64,000 nucleotides of DNA from Duganella sp. BuS-21 (GCA_041874725.1 CP097466.1:3782001-3846000), one strand, 5' to 3'. Numbered from the stretch's first letter, positions 1-11,632 are shown. The notes: generated by a model from the letters alone, not told the origin. Numbers and translations: made by a program.

Positions 1-78
1 GATCACTTGCAGACCTTTTTCCAAGCCGCCGACCAGGTCGCGCGGCGCGGGCATAATGGGTTGGTCTTCGGTATCCAT
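1..78 (-). CDS. IclR-family regulator, N-terminal fragment (PcaR/PcaU-like)
   Basis: Only the first 26 codons lie in the window; the gene runs off its left edge. The peptide contains DLVGGLEKGLQVI, the usual beginning of the IclR-family winged-helix domain as in PcaR, PcaU and PobR regulators. It is transcribed divergently from pcaH with a 144-nt gap holding a PcaR-like operator, so its likely role is to control the pca operon in response to beta-ketoadipate or protocatechuate. Family assignment rests on very little sequence. Confidence 0.6.
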   Translation of the reverse strand, partial: MDTEDQPIMPAPRDLVGGLEKGLQVI

Positions 79-95
79 GCCAAATAAATGTGGTT

Positions 96-124
96 TTGTG
101 CGATATGCGCACAATGTGTGCGAG
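96..124. promoter_or_regulatory. PcaR/PcaU-like operator between the IclR gene and pcaH
   Basis: Positions 96-114 form an inverted repeat with 7-bp arms, TTGTGCG and CGCACAA, around ATATG. A further GTGTGCGAG repeat follows directly to position 124. The core GTGCGATATGCGCAC resembles the Pseudomonas PcaR box (GTTCGATAATCGCAC), matching 12 of 15 positions by eye. Palindrome plus third repeat is the layout known for PcaU/PobR-type IclR operators. Confidence 0.6.
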
Positions 125-222
125 TAGCGAATATAGCACGCAGCCGGCATCTTGTCTGCTGGGCGGCGGCTTCGTACCATGATCAAAGCAGGCATTTAGC
201 TAATAATCAGAGGAGACTAGCT

Positions 223-915
223 GTGAAATTCGACGCCATCGCCCCCGGTGTGTACCCGGAACTGGTTTATCCACCCTATAAATCGACCGCCCATCGCGGT
301 CCGCGCCAGCCGCTGCTGCGCCTCGATGCGCCGGTGCCGGTATCGCAAAACATCGCGCCTTCGCAGCGCATCCTGCTGCCCAACGACGCCGACCTGACCG
401 TCCATGGCGACAGCGCGCCGCTGGGCGAGAAAATCGTCGTCACCGGCCGCGTGGTCGACGAAGACGGTAAGCCCGTGCGCAATTCGCTGGTGGAAGTCTG
501 GCAGTGCAACGCCGCCGGCCGCTATCGCCACAAGAAGGACCAGCACGACGCGCCGCTCGATCCCAACTTCAACGGCTGGGGCAAGATGATGACCGACGAC
601 GACGGCCGCTATCGCCTCGTCACCATCAAGCCCGGCCCCTACCCTTGGGGCAATCATGAAAAGGCCTGGCGCCCGGCGCACATCCACTTCTCGCTGTTCG
701 GAAATGTGTACGCGCAGCGCCTGGTGACGCAGATGTACTTTCCCGGCGATCCGCTGTTCGACTACGATCCGATCTTCCAGAGCATTCCCGATCTGACCGC
801 GCGCGATCGCCTGATCTCGCGCTTCAGCCTTGAGCAAACCGTGAGCGACCAGATGCTGGGCTATGAGTTCGACATCGTCCTGCGCGGCCGCGACGCCACG
901 CCTTTCGGCATCTGA
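223..915 (+). CDS. pcaH: Protocatechuate 3,4-dioxygenase beta subunit
   Basis: Catalytic subunit of the intradiol ring-cleaving dioxygenase that converts protocatechuate to 3-carboxy-cis,cis-muconate. At 230 residues it has the family's usual length. The non-haem iron site is visible: Tyr in GPYPW and the two His of RPAHIHFS. The start is taken as GTG at 223 because AGGAGA lies at 211-216 and the protein then begins KFDAIAPGVYPELVYPP as in other PcaH; the ATG at 88 would add a stretch unlike PcaH. It is the first gene of pcaH-G-B-CD, which is probably induced through the operator at 96-124. Confidence 0.93.
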   Translation: MKFDAIAPGVYPELVYPPYKSTAHRGPRQPLLRLDAPVPVSQNIAPSQRILLPNDADLTVHGDSAPLGEKIVVTGRVVDEDGKPVRNSLVEVWQCNAAGRYRHKKDQHDAPLDPNFNGWGKMMTDDDGRYRLVTIKPGPYPWGNHEKAWRPAHIHFSLFGNVYAQRLVTQMYFPGDPLFDYDPIFQSIPDLTARDRLISRFSLEQTVSDQMLGYEFDIVLRGRDATPFGI

Positions 916-925
916 GGAGACACGC

Positions 926-1423
926 ATGAGCAATATCACTACTTCGCAAACCATCGGCCCGTTCTCGCACGAAGCGTGGAAGTGGGCCACCGACTTGAAC
1001 ACCGCCGCCGGCGCCATCACCATCAGCGGCATCATCTACGACGGCGCCGGTGTGCCGATCAACGACGCCCAGCTTGAATCGTGGCAGCCCGCCGCCGATG
1101 CCGAGTCGGCGCAGCAGATTCCCGGCTTCCGCCGTGTGCCCAGCGGCGAGGACGGCGGCTTCCGCTTCCAGCTATCGAAGTGCGAGCAGGCGCCGGGCGA
1201 GCCGCTGGCCTACATCACCGTCTTCGCGCGCGGCCTGGTGAAGCACCAATTCACCGCCGTGTTCCTGGCCGACGACGCCGGCCTGTCGCAGTCCGCTATA
1301 CTGGACCAGGTGCCCTCGGCACGCCGCGCCACGCTGCTGGCCGAGCGCAACGCCGACGGCAGCTACCGCTGGGACATCCACATGCAGGGCGAACGCGAGA
1401 CCGTATTCTTCGACTATGAGTAA
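926..1423 (+). CDS. pcaG: Protocatechuate 3,4-dioxygenase alpha subunit
   Basis: Structural partner of PcaH in the cytoplasmic dioxygenase complex. The N-terminus has the typical TSQTIGPFSHEAWKW segment, followed by the intradiol dioxygenase fold. At 165 residues it is shorter than many PcaG (about 200), mostly through a shorter central region. The alpha chain does not carry the iron ligands. It starts 10 nt after pcaH behind TGAGGAGA, which decides the ATG at 926 over the in-frame ATG at 863 inside pcaH. Confidence 0.9.
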   Translation: MSNITTSQTIGPFSHEAWKWATDLNTAAGAITISGIIYDGAGVPINDAQLESWQPAADAESAQQIPGFRRVPSGEDGGFRFQLSKCEQAPGEPLAYITVFARGLVKHQFTAVFLADDAGLSQSAILDQVPSARRATLLAERNADGSYRWDIHMQGERETVFFDYE

Positions 1424-1432
1424 CCAGGATAT

Positions 1433-2644
1433 ATGAGCGTATCGATTTTCGACAGCTTCCTCACCAGCAGCGACATGATTGCGGTATTCGACGATGCCGC
1501 GATCATGCAGTCCATGCTGCGCTTTGAGCAGGCGCTGGCACAGGCGCAGGCCGATGTCGGCCTGCTGCCGCAAACCACGGCGCAAACCATCGCCGACGCC
1601 TGCGACGTGCAGCGCTACGACGTGCAGGCGCTCATCCTCGCCAGTCGCCGCGCCGGCAGTCTCGCTATCCCATTGGTGAAAGCGCTGAAAGACACCGTGG
1701 CCGCCAGCGACAAGCCGGCTGCCGCCAAGGTCCATTTCGGCGGCACCAGCCAGGACGTGATCGACACCGCCATGGTGCTGGCCACGCGCGCAGCCGTACA
1801 ATTGCTCGACGACGGCCTGCACGACCTCACCGGCCGCCTGCTGCAACTGGCGGAGCAGCACGTCGCCACGCCGGTGCTGGCGCGCACGCTGATGCAGCCG
1901 GCGCAAATCACCTCGCTGGGCTTCAAGATGGCCGCCTGGCTGGCGCCGCTGGTCCGCGCACGCGCGCGCCTGCGCGTAGCGGCCGCGCGCGCGCTGCAAT
2001 TGCAGCTCGGCGGCGCGGTCGGCACGCTCGATGTCATGGGCGAACGAGGGCCGGCCGTGGCCGAGCGCATGGCCGCCATCCTCGGCCTGCGCGCGCCGGC
2101 CGCCGCCTGGCACACGCAACGTGACGAGTGGGTGCGCCTCGGCCTGGAAGTGGCGCTGTTGTCCGGCAGCCTGGGCAAGGTCGCCACGGACTTGAGCTTG
2201 ATGGCGCAAGGCGAAATCGCCGAACTGGCGGAACCGTCCGGCGACGGCCGTGGCGGTTCGTCGGCCATGGCGCACAAACGCAATCCCGTATCGTCGATGA
2301 TCGCGCTGGCCGCCGCCGCGCGCACACCGCAGCACGCCGCCGCGCTGTTGGCGGCGATGGGCCAGCAGCATGAACGTGGTCTGGGCAACTGGCAGGCGGA
2401 GTTGGCGGAATGGCCGTCGCTGTTCCTCAGCGCCCACGGCTCCTTATCCGCGCTGAACGAAGCTTTCGCCGGCCTGCAGGTCGATAGCGCACGCATGCTG
2501 CGCAACATCGGCGACTTCAAGGAACTGATGTATCCAGGCGCCGAACAGGATGCGGCGCAACTCGCCTTGCCCGCCCAGCGCCTGGCCGAACAACAACTGC
2601 GCCAACTGGGCGCGGACATCACCGATCTCTCGACACCAACATGA
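1433..2644 (+). CDS. pcaB: 3-carboxy-cis,cis-muconate cycloisomerase
   Basis: Converts 3-carboxy-cis,cis-muconate to 4-carboxymuconolactone, the second step from protocatechuate. It belongs to the fumarase/aspartase superfamily: the signature loop GGSSAMAHKRNPVSS lies near residue 275, and FGGTSQDVIDTAMVL near residue 100 is the conserved substrate-site segment. At 403 residues it is slightly shorter than many PcaB (about 450). It begins 9 nt after pcaG, and its stop overlaps the next start as ATGA, indicating translational coupling. Confidence 0.92.
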   Translation: MSVSIFDSFLTSSDMIAVFDDAAIMQSMLRFEQALAQAQADVGLLPQTTAQTIADACDVQRYDVQALILASRRAGSLAIPLVKALKDTVAASDKPAAAKVHFGGTSQDVIDTAMVLATRAAVQLLDDGLHDLTGRLLQLAEQHVATPVLARTLMQPAQITSLGFKMAAWLAPLVRARARLRVAAARALQLQLGGAVGTLDVMGERGPAVAERMAAILGLRAPAAAWHTQRDEWVRLGLEVALLSGSLGKVATDLSLMAQGEIAELAEPSGDGRGGSSAMAHKRNPVSSMIALAAAARTPQHAAALLAAMGQQHERGLGNWQAELAEWPSLFLSAHGSLSALNEAFAGLQVDSARMLRNIGDFKELMYPGAEQDAAQLALPAQRLAEQQLRQLGADITDLSTPT

Positions 2645-3903
2645 GCTACGATCCCATCGACCACGATTTCGAACGCGGCTTGCACAACCGCCGCACCATC
2701 CTCGGCGACGCCTGGGTGGAGCGTTCGCTGAACAACGCCAACAACTTCAATGCCGAATTCCAGAACCTGATCACACGTTTTGCGTGGAATGAGATCTGGG
2801 GCCGGCCGGGTCTGGAGCAAAAGACCCGCCGCGCCATCGTCCTGTCCATCACCATCGCGCTGGGACGCTGGGAAGAATACGACCTGCACGTGCGCGCCGC
2901 GCTGCTGGGCGAAGACAGCAACCGCCTGACGCCGGACGAATTAAAGGAAGTGCTGATTCAGTCAGCCATCTACGCCGGCGTGCCTGCTGCGAATACGGCG
3001 TTCACTCACGCGCTGGCGATCCTGCGCGAAGTCGGTCCGCAGATCGGCTACGAGCTGGAGCCGCTGGCGCCGGGCGCCACCGCGCATCCGGGGATCGGCC
3101 GCGAAGGCCGCACGGCCAGCCTGCCGGCGCTACACTACAGCGTGCGCGAGCCGCGCAACGGCAAGACGCCGCGCCGCACCGTGGTGTTGAGCCACGCGCT
3201 GGGCTGCGATTTGACCATGTGGGATCAACTGGCCAATCTGCTGTCCGAAGACAGCCGCGTCATCGCCTACGACCATCGCGGGCATGGCAGCTCGGACGCG
3301 CCTGCCGGTCCCTACGCCATGGCCGATCTGGCCGACGACGCCGCACGTCTGCTGCGCGAGCTGGATTCGGGGCCCGTTACGTGGATAGGTTTATCGATGG
3401 GCGGCATGGTGGGACAGGAGCTGGCGCTGCGCCACCCGTCGCTGGTGTCGGCACTGGTGCTGGCCAATACCACGTCGTCCTATCCGTCGGCGGCACAGGC
3501 GATGTGGGAGCAGCGCATCGCAACCGTGCGTGAAGGCGGCATCGTAGCGATTGCCGAGGCGGTGATGGGGCGCTACTTCCACGAAGGCTTCCGCAACGAG
3601 AAGCGCGCCACGGTGGAACGCTTCCGCCGCCGGCTGATAAGCACCGACATGGAAGGCTATGTGGCCTGCTGCGCGGCGGTAAGTGGGGTCAACACGACTG
3701 CGCGCCTGCCGGGCATCGGCGTACCGGTGCTGGTGATCGCGGGCGAGCTGGATGCGGGCACGCCGCCGGCGATGGCAGAAGAACTGGCGAAACAACTGCC
3801 ACGCGCACAACTGCGGGTGATACCTCAAGCCTCCCACATCAGCGCCGTCGAACAACCGTCGGAGTTTGCGGGGCTGGTGTTGGGGTTTTTAGCGCAGACC
3901 TGA
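2641..3903 (+). CDS. Fused 4-carboxymuconolactone decarboxylase / 3-oxoadipate enol-lactonase, PcaC-PcaD order
   Basis: One 420-residue protein carries two consecutive pathway steps. Residues 1 to about 130 are the PcaC decarboxylase (AhpD-like CMD fold; NNANNFNAEFQNLITRFAWNEIW). Residues from about 145 are an alpha/beta hydrolase of PcaD type: SHALGCDLTMWDQLA, DHRGHGSSDAP, nucleophile elbow GLSMGGMVGQ, acid in GELDAGTP and His in QASHISAVEQP. The product is 3-oxoadipate. The known actinobacterial fusion PcaL has PcaD first and PcaC second; here the order is reversed. The ORF is continuous across the junction. It overlaps pcaB by 4 nt and ends the operon. Confidence 0.9.
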   Translation: MSYDPIDHDFERGLHNRRTILGDAWVERSLNNANNFNAEFQNLITRFAWNEIWGRPGLEQKTRRAIVLSITIALGRWEEYDLHVRAALLGEDSNRLTPDELKEVLIQSAIYAGVPAANTAFTHALAILREVGPQIGYELEPLAPGATAHPGIGREGRTASLPALHYSVREPRNGKTPRRTVVLSHALGCDLTMWDQLANLLSEDSRVIAYDHRGHGSSDAPAGPYAMADLADDAARLLRELDSGPVTWIGLSMGGMVGQELALRHPSLVSALVLANTTSSYPSAAQAMWEQRIATVREGGIVAIAEAVMGRYFHEGFRNEKRATVERFRRRLISTDMEGYVACCAAVSGVNTTARLPGIGVPVLVIAGELDAGTPPAMAEELAKQLPRAQLRVIPQASHISAVEQPSEFAGLVLGFLAQT

Positions 3904-3950
3904 GCCACAGGCTCAAACCGGGTTTGCTGCTTGCTTTCACCCCAAACCAA

Positions 3951-3980
3951 AGGGTCTGACCCCGCACGGGGTCAGACCCT
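3951..3980. repeat. Perfect 30-bp palindrome between convergent operons
   Basis: AGGGTCTGACCCCG at 3951-3964 and its exact complement at 3967-3980 are separated by only CA. The hairpin sits between the end of the pca operon (3903) and the end of pobA (4054), so it could act as a bidirectional terminator. It has no T-run, so a REP-like role is equally possible. It forms one end of the dispersed element described next. Confidence 0.7.
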
Positions 3981-4048
3981 GAGCCGTAGCGATGTGCGGG
4001 TTGGGTTGGTGCCGCATATTCTTAAACCGGCAAACAACTTCAACCCCA
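3951..4048 (-). repeat. Dispersed intergenic element, copy A
   Basis: Read on the minus strand, this stretch contains GGGGTTGAAGTTG, then a variable part, then the conserved core AACCCGCACATCGCTACGGC (3983-4002), then CAGGG leading into a palindrome. Copies B (50507-50630) and C (57058-57199) have the same order of motifs on the plus strand. All three copies directly follow the 3' end of a transcription unit. This copy lies between two convergent operons. Confidence 0.65.
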
Positions 4049-4053
4049 CCCCA

Positions 4054-6193
<2,140 letters not shown>

Positions 6194-6197
<4 letters not shown>

Positions 6198-8695
6198 AAC
6201 TCCGCGTCTCTTGCCAGCGGCAGGTCGGCGCTATTCGGTCCCACCTTGAAGGTGACCTTGCCTTTCGGGGCAATCCACTGCGACGCTTTCTCGTCCCAGG
6301 TCGACAGCAGGCGACGCTCGACCGGCACCGTCACCACGCGCTCCTCGCCCTGAGCCAGTTGCACACGGGCGTAGCCCACCAGCTTCACCGCCGGCGCCTG
6401 GCCGTTGTAGACCTGCACCACGGTGGAGCCGGCGCGCGGGCCGGTGTTCTTCACCCGTACCGAAACCTGCGCCGCTTTATCGCCGCGCGCCGAAGTGCGC
6501 ACCGCCATGTCGCTGTAGCTGTAGGTCGAATACGACAAGCCGTAACCGAAGGGGAACAAGGGCTTCTGGTTCTGCTGTTGCAGGTAGCGGTAGCCGACCA
6601 TCACGCCTTCATCGTAGCGCACGACGCCACCGCCGCGATATGGCCGCACGCCCTGGCTTTCGTCCGCCAGAAACGTCACCGGCAGGCGGCCGCCCGGCTC
6701 GGCGTCGCCAAACAGCACACCGGCGATGCCGGTGCCGGCGGCGGCGCCCGGATACCACATTTGCACCACGCCTTTTACCTTAGCCAGCCAAGGCATTTTG
6801 ACGGCGCCGCCAGTGTTGAGCACCACGACCGTGTTCGGATTGGCGGCAGCCACCGCTTCCACCAGTGCGTCCTGATCGGCCGGCAGCGCGTAGTTGTCAC
6901 GGTCCATCTCTTCGCCGGCGGCCTGATTGACAAACACCACCGCCACGTCCGACTTGCCGGCCAACGCCGCCGCTTCGGCGATCTGCGATGCCGCTTGCCA
7001 ACCGAGCTGGATGCGAGCGCCGGTGAAGGAGCCTCGCGTCGTATATTCCACTTCGATGCGGACCTTGCGGCCAGCCTCCAGTTGCACCGTGCCTTGCAGT
7101 GGGTAGGTCAACGGACCCGAGCCGGGGAAGCCCTCCGCTGTCGAACGCAGGCCGTCGATCACGGTCTTGCCGTCCACTGTGACCTTCACCACACCGCTGA
7201 GCGAAGCGGCCAGACGCACCAGGCCATCAGCCATCGGCGTGTAATCCGCCGACCACTTGGCTGACCATTTGGCCGGCAGCGTCATATCCGGTTTCACCTT
7301 GACGTCGATCTCGCGCACAATGTCCTGGCGCGCGACGGCGCCGCTGAAGTCTTCCGTGGCGTAGTACTGCGCCTGCCAGCCAGGCTTGCCGTCCGGCGTG
7401 GTCAGGTTGACCGGTGGCGAGAACATACCGGGATCCGCCGCAAAACCTGGCAGCACGATGTCGCCCAGTGAGCCTTGCGCATACACCACCTTGGCGCCGT
7501 TGGCCGCAGCGGCGATCGCATCAAGCGGTGGCGTGAACTGGCCAGGATCGACAAAGCTGGACCACATCACGCCGGTGACGGTCTCCTTCCCCGCCGGGCC
7601 GATGACCGCGATCTGGCCGCTGCGCTTCAGCGGCAGCACTTTGCCTTCATTCTTCAGCAGCACCGTGCCGCTTTGCGCCACCTTGAGCGCCAGGGCCTGG
7701 TGCGCGGGCGTGGTGACCACGGCCGCCGGGGTACCGCTCACAGGACGGTCAAAGACGCCGGTCGAGAACACCGTCCACAACGTGCGGCGCACAGCGTCGT
7801 CCAGGCGTGCTGCCGGTACGCGGCCGTCACGCAATGCCGCCGGCTGGCGCAGGAACGGCTGCAGCGACCACGAGTCGATGCCGGCGTTAATCTGCGCCAC
7901 GCCATCTTTTCCGCCCATGAAGTCAGTGGCCATATAACCCTTGAAGCCATGCTGCTTGATATGGGCGATCAGCTCCACATTCTCCAGCATGAACTTGCCG
8001 TTCACCTGTGGATAAGAACCCATCAGCGAGCCGATTTGTGCCTTCTCCACCAGATAATAGAACGGCAGGTTGTACACCTCGCGCAGCGCGCGCTGCGATA
8101 CTTCCACGCCCATGGTCAGGCGTTCACGCTCGCTCTGATAGGCCGTGTAGTGCTTGGCCATCGCTATCACGCCCTGGCCCTGCATGGCGGCGGCGACCGC
8201 GCTGCCCATTTGCGCATTGACCAGCGGGTCTTCGCCGAAGGATTCGGTCAGGCGGCCGGTCAGACCGTCGCGCGCTACGTCCACCGTCGGCCCGAGGATC
8301 ACGTTCCAGCCCTTGCCGCGCGCTTCCTGCGCGATGGCCTTGCCATATTCGGCCGCCAGCTCGGTATCGAAGGTGGCGCCCAATTGCAGCGGCACCGGGA
8401 ACGCCGTCACGCCGCGGTCGCCGCGCAGGCCGGATGAAGCATCCACGCGGGTCAGCGGCGGAATGCCCAATGGCGCAAGCGGCGCATATTCGGCGGGATC
8501 GTTGGCGTTGACGAGGGCGACTTTCTGCTCCAGCGTCATGGCCTTGAGCAGCTGCGCCGCGCGCACATCCGGCGTCTGGGTGGCGTCGCGCCATGGCTGG
8601 GCAGCAGCTCCGGCGCCCACATCGGCCGCTTGCGCCATGCCTGCCGCGCAAATTCCCATCAGGGCGCTGCGGCGCAGGCTTTGTTTGATCTTCAT
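6194..8695 (-). CDS. Exported GH3 beta-glucosidase with PA14 insert
   Basis: 833 residues. An N-terminal export signal (MKIKQSLRRSALMGICAAGM...AQAA) precedes the GH3 (alpha/beta)8 domain, with the expected nucleophile region at GYMATDFMGGKDG. A PA14-like domain occupies roughly residues 430-570 (GKPGWQAQYYATEDFSGAV...), followed by the alpha/beta sandwich and a C-terminal FnIII-like domain ending STWDEKASQWIAPKGKVTF. Start 8695 is chosen because the signal peptide begins there; an upstream in-frame ATG (8941) overlaps the MFS gene. It is last in the DeoR-rhamnosidase-MFS-GH3 operon, 23 nt after the MFS gene. Probable role: release of glucose from beta-glucosides, perhaps after rhamnose removal. 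Confidence 0.88.
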
Positions 8696-8718
8696 TGTCT
8701 CGCTCCTTGTTAGTATGA

Positions 8719-9975
8719 TTAATCTACCGCAGGTAGCCTGCGGATATACAGCCAGCCCAGGGCGGTGGTGAATGTCACCGCCAAAGTCAATGTGATGAAC
8801 AGCGTGGATGGACCGCTCTGGATCAGATACGGCGTGCCAAGTGCGCAGACGGCAGCCAGCATGCGGGTAAAGAAGGTGGCCGCGCCTTGCGCGGTCGAGC
8901 GCAGCAAGGTCGGGAACAGCTCCTGGCTCCACACCTTCCACATCGACTCACCGGCGAACGCACCGCCCACGCCTTGCAGGATCTGCCATGCAGCCAACGA
9001 CACCACGTTCACGCCGAAAACCACCGGTACAATCTGCCCGGCGATCACCAGCAGGCCGCCCAGCAGGAACCATGTCATGCGCGACGGCAGGTCCACGGTG
9101 CGCATGAACAGCACCGCGCAACAGAAGGAGATCCCGAACTGCACAGTGTTGATCATGCCGGCCACAGATACCGAGGTTTGCGCCAGTTCGGTATATAGCA
9201 AGGTGCCAAACTGGCCGCCGGTATTTGCCGCCAGATTGAACACGCCATAGAACAGCGACAGCGCGATGAATGGGCCGATGTAGCGCCGGCTGAACAGCTG
9301 CTTGAGTCCTTCCGTCGCCGGCGCGCCGTCGCCTTCGTGCGCACTGTTGCGGCGCGCGTTCGCCCTGGTCCACTCCTGGGATTCCGGCAACGTAGAGCGC
9401 AGCGCCAGCACCAGCAAGGTCACCAGCAGGATGTGCGCCCACATGATGCGGCCACCGGTCACGCCCATCTCGCCTACAAGTACCTGCATGACGAAGGCGG
9501 CGCAGATGGCGGCCATCCACAGCACATGCGAGAAGGCGATGAGCCTCCCCTTGTAGCCGGGCGGCGCTTCTTCCGCGATCATCGCCATGGAGACCGGCAG
9601 GTCGGCGCCGATGCAGAAGCCTACCACTGCTGTCCCCGCGTACAGCATTGCCACGCTGGGCGCGAAAGTCAGCATCGCAGTACCGGCGGCCAGGCCGATC
9701 ATGGTGACGGTGAAGACCTTGCGCCGGCCGTAGCGGTCGCCGAGCCGGCCGCCGACCAGCGCGCCAATGGCGAACAGGCCGGTGAGCACGGCGGACAATT
9801 GACCGATCTGCGTCAGCGTCAGGCCGAAGTATTCCTTGTACAGCACCAGCGCGCCGCCGCTGGTGATGATGGCGCCGGCATCCAGATAAGATGCCATGCC
9901 GGCCAAAATGGCCACGCGCCAGGCGGAGCGCGGCAGTTCGCTGAGCCGCGTTTCCGTGATCGTTACGTCTTTCAT
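8719..9975 (-). CDS. MFS sugar/metabolite transporter
   Basis: 418-residue inner-membrane carrier with about 12 hydrophobic segments. The MFS loop motif GGRLGDRYGRRKVF lies between segments 2 and 3, and PPGYKGRLIAF is the sugar-porter-like loop after segment 4. Its start overlaps the stop of the rhamnosidase gene (9972-9975), so the two are coupled. Context suggests uptake of rhamnose or of an intact rhamnosyl-saccharide: the rhamnosidase has no export signal, so its substrate must enter the cytoplasm. Substrate is inferred, not seen. Confidence 0.85.
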   Translation of the reverse strand: MKDVTITETRLSELPRSAWRVAILAGMASYLDAGAIITSGGALVLYKEYFGLTLTQIGQLSAVLTGLFAIGALVGGRLGDRYGRRKVFTVTMIGLAAGTAMLTFAPSVAMLYAGTAVVGFCIGADLPVSMAMIAEEAPPGYKGRLIAFSHVLWMAAICAAFVMQVLVGEMGVTGGRIMWAHILLVTLLVLALRSTLPESQEWTRANARRNSAHEGDGAPATEGLKQLFSRRYIGPFIALSLFYGVFNLAANTGGQFGTLLYTELAQTSVSVAGMINTVQFGISFCCAVLFMRTVDLPSRMTWFLLGGLLVIAGQIVPVVFGVNVVSLAAWQILQGVGGAFAGESMWKVWSQELFPTLLRSTAQGAATFFTRMLAAVCALGTPYLIQSGPSTLFITLTLAVTFTTALGWLYIRRLPAVD

Positions 9976-11621
9976 GCAGTCTCCAATTTGTTATCGCCCG
10001 GCGCGCCCAATCCGCAGTCGCGGAACAGCCAGGTCGGCGAACAGCTCCACGCATGGCAGTAGCTGTTGGCGTGGATGTCGCCATACGGCGACGTCAATGG
10101 GTCCAGCGGGTCGAAGGCCTCCCAGAAGGTGTCCGCCCCGGCGTCCAGCATTGCGCCCCAATAGGAGCGCACCAGTTGCAGGGCATCGGCCTGCATGCCG
10201 CAGGCCAGCATCGCTTCCGCCAAGTAGTGGTACACATAAGGTGTGATCGGACGGATCGCTGCCGGATCGGACAGCGCGTAGCGCAAGGCGGCTTGTGCGA
10301 CGGCGGCGTTTTCCGGTATCCCGGCCAGCACCATCCATGCCTGCGTGGCGCACGACACTTGATGCGCCGGGCCGCTGGTGTAGACGCCACGTCCGGCGTC
10401 GAACAGCTGCTCGCGCGCGGCGGCGCACATCTTCTCGATCAGCGGTTGGTAGTACGCGATCTCACCCGATACGCCCAGCGCGGCGGCCAGCGTCACCATG
10501 CGGCGCAGGGCAAAGACGATGACCGCATGCGTGGCGGCGCTCTTGTCGAGGCCAAAGGCCCAGTCGATGAAGCACCAGGTTTCACCGCTATCATGGAACA
10601 TCAGGGTATCGTCCAGGCGCGCCAGCAGACAGTCGATCTGGCGGCGTGCGACCGGCCACAGGTCGCGGCCACATTCCACGTCGCCGGTGGCGGCGACGTA
10701 TTCCTGCAAGGTCACGCAGTACAAGGCGGCATAATCGAGCGTCGTGGTATCGGCGTAGGTGGGCACCGGCCGCTCGTAGACGCAGCCGTTGACCAGGCCA
10801 TCGGAACGCGGCAGTCCGGCAAACAGGTACAGGCAACGCTTGACGACGTCGTTGGCGCCGAAGGTGGCGTAGTTGGCCAGCGCTTGCAGGCGCAGGTCGC
10901 CCACCCACAGGCGGCGGTCGCGGCGCGGCCCGTCTTCGAAACAGGTTTGCAGACAGTCGCGCAAGGTGTGCTGCGATACTTCATCCACGCGGCGTATCCA
11001 TTCCGGGTAACTATCCGGCAGGGACGGCGGCACGGTGGCGGCCGAGGTAACGGCATGCGCGCTCATTTGCTCGAAGCGCACGCCGAAGCGGCGCGAGGCG
11101 GCCAGCACTTCCACCTTCACATAGCGGAAGGCGTGGCGGCGCGGCAGACGGCATTCGGACGGCAGGTCGTCGATGGTGATCACCTCATCGGGCAGCCAGG
11201 CCGCGCTGACCCAGCCGTGGTAGGGATACAGCGGCTCGGCGACATCGGTCGGCACTTCGCCAAAAGTCAGGCGCAGCCGGATCGGGCTATCGGCCACGCT
11301 GCCGGTCGGGCTGACGCGAAACGACAGATAACCCGCCAGGTGCTCGCCGAAATCGACGATGAAAACGTCGCCCTCCCGCCATTCGCGTTGCGGCAGCTCG
11401 GCGCCATCGGCCAACGCGCGCATGGCGAAGCGCAGCGGCAGGTCCGGGCGCGGCAGGGCTTCGACCAGCGAGCGCACCGTTAGCCGGCGCTCGACCAACG
11501 CAGGGATCAGGGCCTGCGCTTTTTGCAGGAACGCCGGCACCGGTTCGCCGGCCGGCAGATTGATCCGCTTCGCTTCCTCGATGGCATTGGCGCGCGCGAT
11601 TTCTTCTGGGCTTGGTTTCAT
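9972..11621 (-). CDS. Alpha-L-rhamnosidase-like (alpha/alpha)6 glycoside hydrolase (GH78-type)
   Basis: 549 residues. The central part has the GH78 signature-like CFEDGPRRDRRLWVGDLRL (GH78 enzymes have DCPQRDERLGW.GD), with the likely catalytic acid/base region, and the C-terminus has NSYCHAWSCSPTWLF like the GH78 HAWG..P motif. An N-terminal beta-sandwich (about residues 60-200) precedes the helical barrel. It is much shorter than secreted GH78 enzymes (about 900) and has no signal peptide, so it is probably cytoplasmic. Start 11621 lies 11 nt after the DeoR gene. Alternative: another hydrolase of the six-hairpin superfamily. Confidence 0.75.
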   Translation of the reverse strand: MKPSPEEIARANAIEEAKRINLPAGEPVPAFLQKAQALIPALVERRLTVRSLVEALPRPDLPLRFAMRALADGAELPQREWREGDVFIVDFGEHLAGYLSFRVSPTGSVADSPIRLRLTFGEVPTDVAEPLYPYHGWVSAAWLPDEVITIDDLPSECRLPRRHAFRYVKVEVLAASRRFGVRFEQMSAHAVTSAATVPPSLPDSYPEWIRRVDEVSQHTLRDCLQTCFEDGPRRDRRLWVGDLRLQALANYATFGANDVVKRCLYLFAGLPRSDGLVNGCVYERPVPTYADTTTLDYAALYCVTLQEYVAATGDVECGRDLWPVARRQIDCLLARLDDTLMFHDSGETWCFIDWAFGLDKSAATHAVIVFALRRMVTLAAALGVSGEIAYYQPLIEKMCAAAREQLFDAGRGVYTSGPAHQVSCATQAWMVLAGIPENAAVAQAALRYALSDPAAIRPITPYVYHYLAEAMLACGMQADALQLVRSYWGAMLDAGADTFWEAFDPLDPLTSPYGDIHANSYCHAWSCSPTWLFRDCGLGAPGDNKLETA

Positions 11622-11632
11622 GTACTCCTCTA

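Noticed and set aside
3951-3980. Standard rho-independent terminator
   Set aside because: The stem is strong but lacks a T-run on either strand; kept as a palindrome with possible terminator role.
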